The translations under genes were made by a program, and so were the position numbers. 5,350 nucleotides of DNA, from assembly GCA_003155465.1 (NCBI GenBank), contig PMCR01000235.1:1-5350 (forward strand), given 5' to 3'. The notes under the pieces are model-generated. The model had not been told where the DNA came from and ran no database searches. It worked only from the letters and a program-made list of their open reading frames with translations. Each line of letters opens with the position of its first letter. Within the stretch, counting starts at the first letter, position 1. Source of the DNA: Myxococcales bacterium (GTDB lineage: Bacteria > Myxococcota > Polyangia > Fen-1088). Shown here one piece after another: positions 1-3,254 of the stretch.

Positions 1-375
1 CGTCAGCAGGGCGTCGAAATTCTGCGTCAAGCCGCGCTATTTGAAGGCGTGCCTTACTTCATCCCCAGCCTGGTGGCCCGCATGCTGACCAAGCAAGGAA
101 GCCAGGATTTCGCCGTTCGCCATCTCGAACAGGCCTACGCCGTGGCCACCAACGAAGAAGCGCGCACCCAGATCCGCCTCAAGCTCACTCAGCTTCGGGG
201 GCGCGATGTTGCCGAAGACCTCGCGGAGAGGCAGCGCGAGTTTCAATTCCTGGTCGATAACCGCTATCCTGACTTCCCCGAGGCGTTCTCGCTCATTATC
301 GGGCCCAAGATCACGTCGAACGGCGCTTTGGCGACACCGATCCCCACCACCCACCGCGAACAGGCCGTACCATGA
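1..375 (+). CDS. TPR-like helical-repeat protein, C-terminal fragment (5' end outside window)
   Basis: The frame is open from base 1 to a TGA at 373-375, giving 124 visible residues; the true start lies upstream. A GTG at 49 is an internal Val, because coding-quality sequence runs through it from base 1. Residues about 20-65 form paired amphipathic helices with the spacing of a tetratricopeptide repeat: the ARMLTKQGSQDFAVRHLEQAY stretch at about 26-46, then a third helix ending near LRG (65-67). A Gln/Glu-rich helix at about 70-88 follows, then a short Pro-containing tail (PDFPEAFSLIIGPK). There is no catalytic motif and no membrane segment in this part. TPR proteins normally act as protein-interaction scaffolds. 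From memory, proteins with this kind of tail occur near envelope or glycan genes in deltaproteobacteria, but I cannot name a family. Its stop overlaps the start of the next gene, so the two are probably co-translated. Confidence 0.7.
   Translation, partial: RQQGVEILRQAALFEGVPYFIPSLVARMLTKQGSQDFAVRHLEQAYAVATNEEARTQIRLKLTQLRGRDVAEDLAERQREFQFLVDNRYPDFPEAFSLIIGPKITSNGALATPIPTTHREQAVP
372..375 (+). promoter_or_regulatory. ATGA stop/start overlap (translational coupling)
   Basis: The ATG of the methyltransferase (372-374) and the TGA of the TPR-like gene (373-375) share the bases ATGA. With no strong ribosome binding site upstream, re-initiation by ribosomes finishing the upstream gene is the likely way the methyltransferase is translated. 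This is a direct reading of the sequence; the coupling itself is inferred. Confidence 0.7.
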
Positions 376-1007
376 AATTCCGCGTCCCCCCCTCAAGCGC
401 GCTGGTGCCCAACAGCGAGTTCGATCCCCTGCCCTACTACTACCGGCCTGTGGTCGGCCATATCTACCGACATCGCCTGCGGATGGGTCTCCGCCTCGTC
501 CCCAGCGGTGGCCGGCGCGTGCTCGAAATCGGCGTCGGAAGCGGGATCCTGGTTCCCAGCCTAACCGCCGGCTTCCCCGAGTATGTCGGCACGGATCTGC
601 TGCTGGCTCGCGGGCTTCCATCCCTGGTCGAACCCGGGTGCCGTGCCACCTTCGAGGTGGCAGATCTCCTGGATCCCAACGCCGTCCCCGCTGGCGCCTT
701 CGACGTGGTGGTGTGCCTGTCGGTGCTGGAACACATTGCCGACTCTGAAGCGGCAGCCACCTGTCTGGCGCGCGCCCTGGCCCCCGGCGGCACCCTGGTG
801 GCGGGCTACCCCATGGTGAATCGTTTCATGGCCGCCTGCTTTCGCATGCTCGGGTTCGGGCACATCGAAAAACACCACGTCACCACCCCAGCCCAAATCA
901 CGACAGCACTCGGCCGCCAGTTGCGGTCCGTCGGACGCATCAGCCTGCCTATGTTCGCGCCGCAGTCGCTTTCGCTCTATGAGTGTACCTCCTGGACGAA
1001 TCGCTAG
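372..1007 (+). CDS. Class I SAM-dependent methyltransferase, 211 aa
   Basis: A cytoplasmic methyltransferase of the Rossmann-like class I fold (Methyltransf_11/Methyltransf_25-like). Motif I is VLEIGVGSG at residues 50-58, with the Gly-x-Gly-x-Gly loop intact. The ribose-binding acidic residue is D75 (YVGTD). The adenine-side acidic residue is probably D98 (EVADLL). Motif IV-like FDVVVCLSVLEHI is at 110-122, and the post-motif Gly turn APGG at 137-140. At 211 aa it is short but complete for a minimal domain. The C-terminal part (151-211) has the HHVTTPAQI stretch, which may shape the substrate pocket. The ATG at 372 overlaps the preceding TGA (ATGA). There is no strong Shine-Dalgarno (only ACAGG at about 359-363), so translational coupling is likely. 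The acceptor substrate cannot be read from sequence; glycan or lipid modification is suggested by the neighbouring GT2 gene on the other strand. Confidence 0.88.
   Translation: MKFRVPPSSALVPNSEFDPLPYYYRPVVGHIYRHRLRMGLRLVPSGGRRVLEIGVGSGILVPSLTAGFPEYVGTDLLLARGLPSLVEPGCRATFEVADLLDPNAVPAGAFDVVVCLSVLEHIADSEAAATCLARALAPGGTLVAGYPMVNRFMAACFRMLGFGHIEKHHVTTPAQITTALGRQLRSVGRISLPMFAPQSLSLYECTSWTNR
1004..1007. other. Shared convergent stop codons in a CTAG palindrome
   Basis: The plus-strand methyltransferase ends with TAG at 1005-1007 and the minus-strand methyltransferase ends with TAG at 1006-1004. Because CTAG is self-complementary, four bases serve both stops. The genes overlap by 4 bases and leave no space for a terminator between them. 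Confidence 0.9.
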
Positions 1008-1783
1008 GTCCGTTCAATCACCGCCAGCAAGCGGAACCCAATCAGGCGGTACACCACAGCCGGCAGGCGATCCTCGATCGCCAGCAGAACGCGCCAGAGC
1101 CAGAGGGGCAGCAAGGGTGGGCGCGAAAAACCGCCGGTGGCCGGGTAGCTGAGTCCAGCCATGCGCTCGAAGCGCACTATCTTCAGCATGGGGGAAAGCT
1201 GCTCCAGCTCCCGCCGTCCCCCTTTTCGGCAGAGCAAAGTGGAGATGGCCTGGTTGGACGCAAAGGGGTCCTTGTCGAGAACGCCATGCTGCGCTAGGGG
1301 CTGCACACGCATGTTGACCGGCTCCGGGTGGAAGAGTCGGTAGACGACAGAAGACACTGGGCTGATGTACGGCTCGCAAAGCACAATCCGTCCACCTGGT
1401 CGCAAGACGCGCATGGCTTCCTGGAAGAACTTCGCGGGCGCCGCCAGGTGGTGGAGCACGTCGAACATCACCAACGCGCCGACTGATCCATCCGTAAACG
1501 GCAGATGGTCGGCCGACACGCAGCGATCGTGCCAGGGCGCCCTCACGATGTCGCTCAGTTCCAGATCTGGGATGAACTCCCGCGCAAAGCCAGGTCCGGA
1601 TCCGATTTCGATCCAAGGCCCCAGATCGCGCGCCGGCAACGCCCTACGCATGCGCGCGTACCAGCGCCCGTAAAGCACCCGCAGGGGCTCGTTCGCTCGC
1701 CAGGCTTGCCGGAGCACCTCAAAGCGCGCCAGCACACCCTCGCAGACCTCGGGCGACAACTCCACCGCCGCGCGTTCACACAT
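1004..1783 (-). CDS. Class I SAM-dependent methyltransferase, 259 aa
   Basis: A methyltransferase with intact SAM-binding features: WIEIGSGPG at residues 57-65 (motif I), an acidic D78 in the ELSDIVRAPW stretch, ADHLPF with D92, MFDVLHHL at 107-113 (motif IV region), and the VLRPGGRIVLCEPYISP core at 127-142. It resembles methyltransferases seen in polysaccharide and O-antigen-type clusters, which share the SDIV-x-x-PW and EPYISP-like stretches (recalled, not searched). Residues about 222-256 are strongly hydrophobic and aromatic (PPLLPLWLW onward), consistent with membrane-surface association and a lipid-linked acceptor; it is not a clean transmembrane helix. The frame is open to an ATG at 1834, but I chose the ATG at 1781-1783: it overlaps the upstream stop by 8 bases, whereas the longer start would add 17 low-quality residues inside the preceding gene. 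Third gene of the minus-strand operon. Its stop TAG (1006-1004) overlaps the stop of the convergent plus-strand gene. Confidence 0.87.
   Translation of the reverse strand: MCERAAVELSPEVCEGVLARFEVLRQAWRANEPLRVLYGRWYARMRRALPARDLGPWIEIGSGPGFAREFIPDLELSDIVRAPWHDRCVSADHLPFTDGSVGALVMFDVLHHLAAPAKFFQEAMRVLRPGGRIVLCEPYISPVSSVVYRLFHPEPVNMRVQPLAQHGVLDKDPFASNQAISTLLCRKGGRRELEQLSPMLKIVRFERMAGLSYPATGGFSRPPLLPLWLWRVLLAIEDRLPAVVYRLIGFRLLAVIERT
1776..1783 (-). promoter_or_regulatory. 8-base stop/start overlap coupling fusion gene to downstream methyltransferase
   Basis: On the minus strand the bases read ATGTGTGA: the ATG opens the 259-aa methyltransferase and the final TGA closes the methyltransferase-glycosyltransferase gene in another frame. 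No good Shine-Dalgarno precedes the ATG, so coupled re-initiation is the likely mode. This overlap is the main reason for preferring the shorter start. Confidence 0.65.
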
Positions 1784-3245
1784 ACTTGAGCTTGCGGGCG
1801 GCCACGGCCGACATCTTGAGCAGCAGCCAGCCATGCTTCCAGCGCGAGATGTTGGTGGAGCCGTAGAGACGCTCGCGGTAGCGAACCGGAATCTCGACGA
1901 TCTTCAAGTTCAGTCTTGCGGCTCCGAAGATGAGATCGAAATCGCCGAAGGGATCGAAGTCTCCGAATACGTGCCGCGCAGCCGCCAGCCGCTCGTAGTC
2001 GCGCCGCCTCAGCACCTTGGTCCCGCACAGCGTGTCCTTGATGGGCTGCTGGAGCAGATAGGTAAACAGGTGGGAGAAGGCGTGATTGCCGACGCGGTTG
2101 AAGAAGCGCATCGCCCCCGGCTGCATGGGATAGACCAGGCGCGTCCCCTGCACGAAATCCCCCAGCCCCCGCGCGATGACGTCGTAGAACACCGGTAGCT
2201 CTTCCGGCGGCACGGTCAGGTCGGCGTCGAGAATCATCAGCACGTCGCCGGTTGCCTTGCCGAAGCCCAGCCGCACGGCATCGCCCTTGCCCTTGCCGGT
2301 CTGCTGGTAGGCGGACAACTTGAGCGGGCCCCGATACTCATTGATCGCTTTCTCTATCGTCTCCCAGGTTCCGTCGCTGGAGCCGCCCTCAACAAAAATC
2401 AGCTCGGTGGACGAACCCATGACCGGCGTTCGCTCGATGGCGGCCGCCACGTTCCCCGCTTCGTTGCGCGTTGGCACGACCACGCTCACGGAATGCGGCC
2501 GGGGCGTTGCGATGCTATCTCGCCGGCGCAACGAATAGAGCCGATAGAGCGAAAACCGCTCGACCAGCGGCAATTTGGCCAGGTAGCGGTTGACTAGGGT
2601 GGAGAGGCCCGGCATCTGCAGAGGGAACAACAGGCGGTCCTCGAAGCGAACCATCTCCAGGCCGGTGATGTTGAACAGGTTGTGAAAATCGCTGTGTGAC
2701 AGCCAGTTCGACGTGGGAGCCGGCGTTTTCCAACCAACCACCTCTGCCGCCTGAGCGGCAAACTCCCAAAGGTAGTTGTACGCCGTCAGATAGATCAGCC
2801 CGTGCTCAGTCAAGCGATCGCGGAGACTCTCCAGCCAGGCCCGCACGTCCGTCACCGAGTGACACAGACGATCGCAAATCACCGCGTCGAATTGTTGACC
2901 GGGTGGCAGACACTCTACCTTGCCCACCTCGAAAGCCACTTCCGGATGGCGACGCTGAGCTTGCTCCGCCAAATCGGTCGAGGGGACAATCCCCACTCGT
3001 TCCGGGTTGGGCAAGGCAGCAATCAGGTCACCGGTGCGGGAGCCCACCTCCACGACCGATGCGTCGGCCGGTATCCAACGCCGCAAAGTCGCGCGCAAGT
3101 CCTCATCGAGAAAATCGCGAGCGGCCGGGTGGCGAGGGCGCTCGAAGGCCATCCGATGAAAGTAGTCCGCCCATGCCGCCGCCAGCGCCTCCGGGGAGCC
3201 AGGACGAAGTTCCGCAGACAACGGGGATATTTCCGAACCAGGCAT
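1776..3245 (-). CDS. Bifunctional-type fusion: N-terminal class I methyltransferase domain + C-terminal GT2 glycosyltransferase, 489 aa
   Basis: Two domains in one chain. Residues about 45-205 have the class I methyltransferase fold: VVEVGSRTG (64-72), FDAVICDRL (119-127), then YLTAYNYLWE (152-161) and NWLS (180-183). Residues 251-489 are a family 2 glycosyltransferase of the DPM1/GtrB (polyprenyl-phosphate sugar synthase) type: SVVVPTRNEAGNV (254-266), VEGGSSDGT (285-293), the nucleotide/metal-binding DAD at 340-342 (LDADLTVPPEEL), GTRLVYP (367-373), DTLCGTKVLRR (404-414), and EIPVRYRERLYGSTN (451-465). The GT half has all expected motifs and no transmembrane helices, so a soluble or peripheral enzyme loading a sugar from a nucleotide donor onto polyprenyl phosphate is likely. 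Methyltransferase-GT2 chimeras with the YNYLWE and NWLS stretches are, from memory, a recurring bacterial architecture. Oddly, the SAM-binding positions look eroded (R70, V87, K109; see findings). The ATG at 3245 lies 9 bases after the kinase stop and is the first start available, because that stop is in the same frame. Confidence 0.88.
   Translation of the reverse strand: MPGSEISPLSAELRPGSPEALAAAWADYFHRMAFERPRHPAARDFLDEDLRATLRRWIPADASVVEVGSRTGDLIAALPNPERVGIVPSTDLAEQAQRRHPEVAFEVGKVECLPPGQQFDAVICDRLCHSVTDVRAWLESLRDRLTEHGLIYLTAYNYLWEFAAQAAEVVGWKTPAPTSNWLSHSDFHNLFNITGLEMVRFEDRLLFPLQMPGLSTLVNRYLAKLPLVERFSLYRLYSLRRRDSIATPRPHSVSVVVPTRNEAGNVAAAIERTPVMGSSTELIFVEGGSSDGTWETIEKAINEYRGPLKLSAYQQTGKGKGDAVRLGFGKATGDVLMILDADLTVPPEELPVFYDVIARGLGDFVQGTRLVYPMQPGAMRFFNRVGNHAFSHLFTYLLQQPIKDTLCGTKVLRRRDYERLAAARHVFGDFDPFGDFDLIFGAARLNLKIVEIPVRYRERLYGSTNISRWKHGWLLLKMSAVAARKLKYV
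1779..2495 (-). other. GT2 domain of the fusion protein
   Basis: Residues 251-489 of the fusion. All GT-A hallmarks are visible in order: the NDP-binding PTRNE at 258-262, the SSDGT loop at 289-293, the DAD catalytic/metal site at 340-342, the CGTK stretch at 407-410 and the RYRERLYGSTN tail at 455-465. The order and spacing match DPM1-like synthases, not cellulose-synthase-type or rhamnosyl GT2 enzymes. Sugar identity is not predictable from these motifs. Confidence 0.85.
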
Positions 3246-3254
3246 GGGGCAGAC
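3246..3254 (-). promoter_or_regulatory. 9-base spacer between kinase stop and fusion-gene start
   Basis: The minus strand reads TAG-GTCTGCCCC-ATG. The only Shine-Dalgarno-like element is the AGG of the kinase stop codon itself (TAGG), about 9-10 bases before the ATG. There is no room for a promoter or terminator, so kinase and fusion gene are almost certainly on one transcript. Confidence 0.6.

Noticed and set aside
37..621. Minus-strand open frame (194 codons) opposite the TPR-like and methyltransferase genes
   Set aside because: Its composition is Arg/Gly-rich with no domain. The plus strand carries clear helical-repeat and SAM-binding motifs.
1784..1834. Longer start for the 259-aa methyltransferase (ATG at 1834)
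   Set aside because: The extra 17 residues (MAGCCSRCRPW and following) are low quality and lie fully inside the upstream gene, whereas the ATG at 1783 forms a typical coupling overlap.
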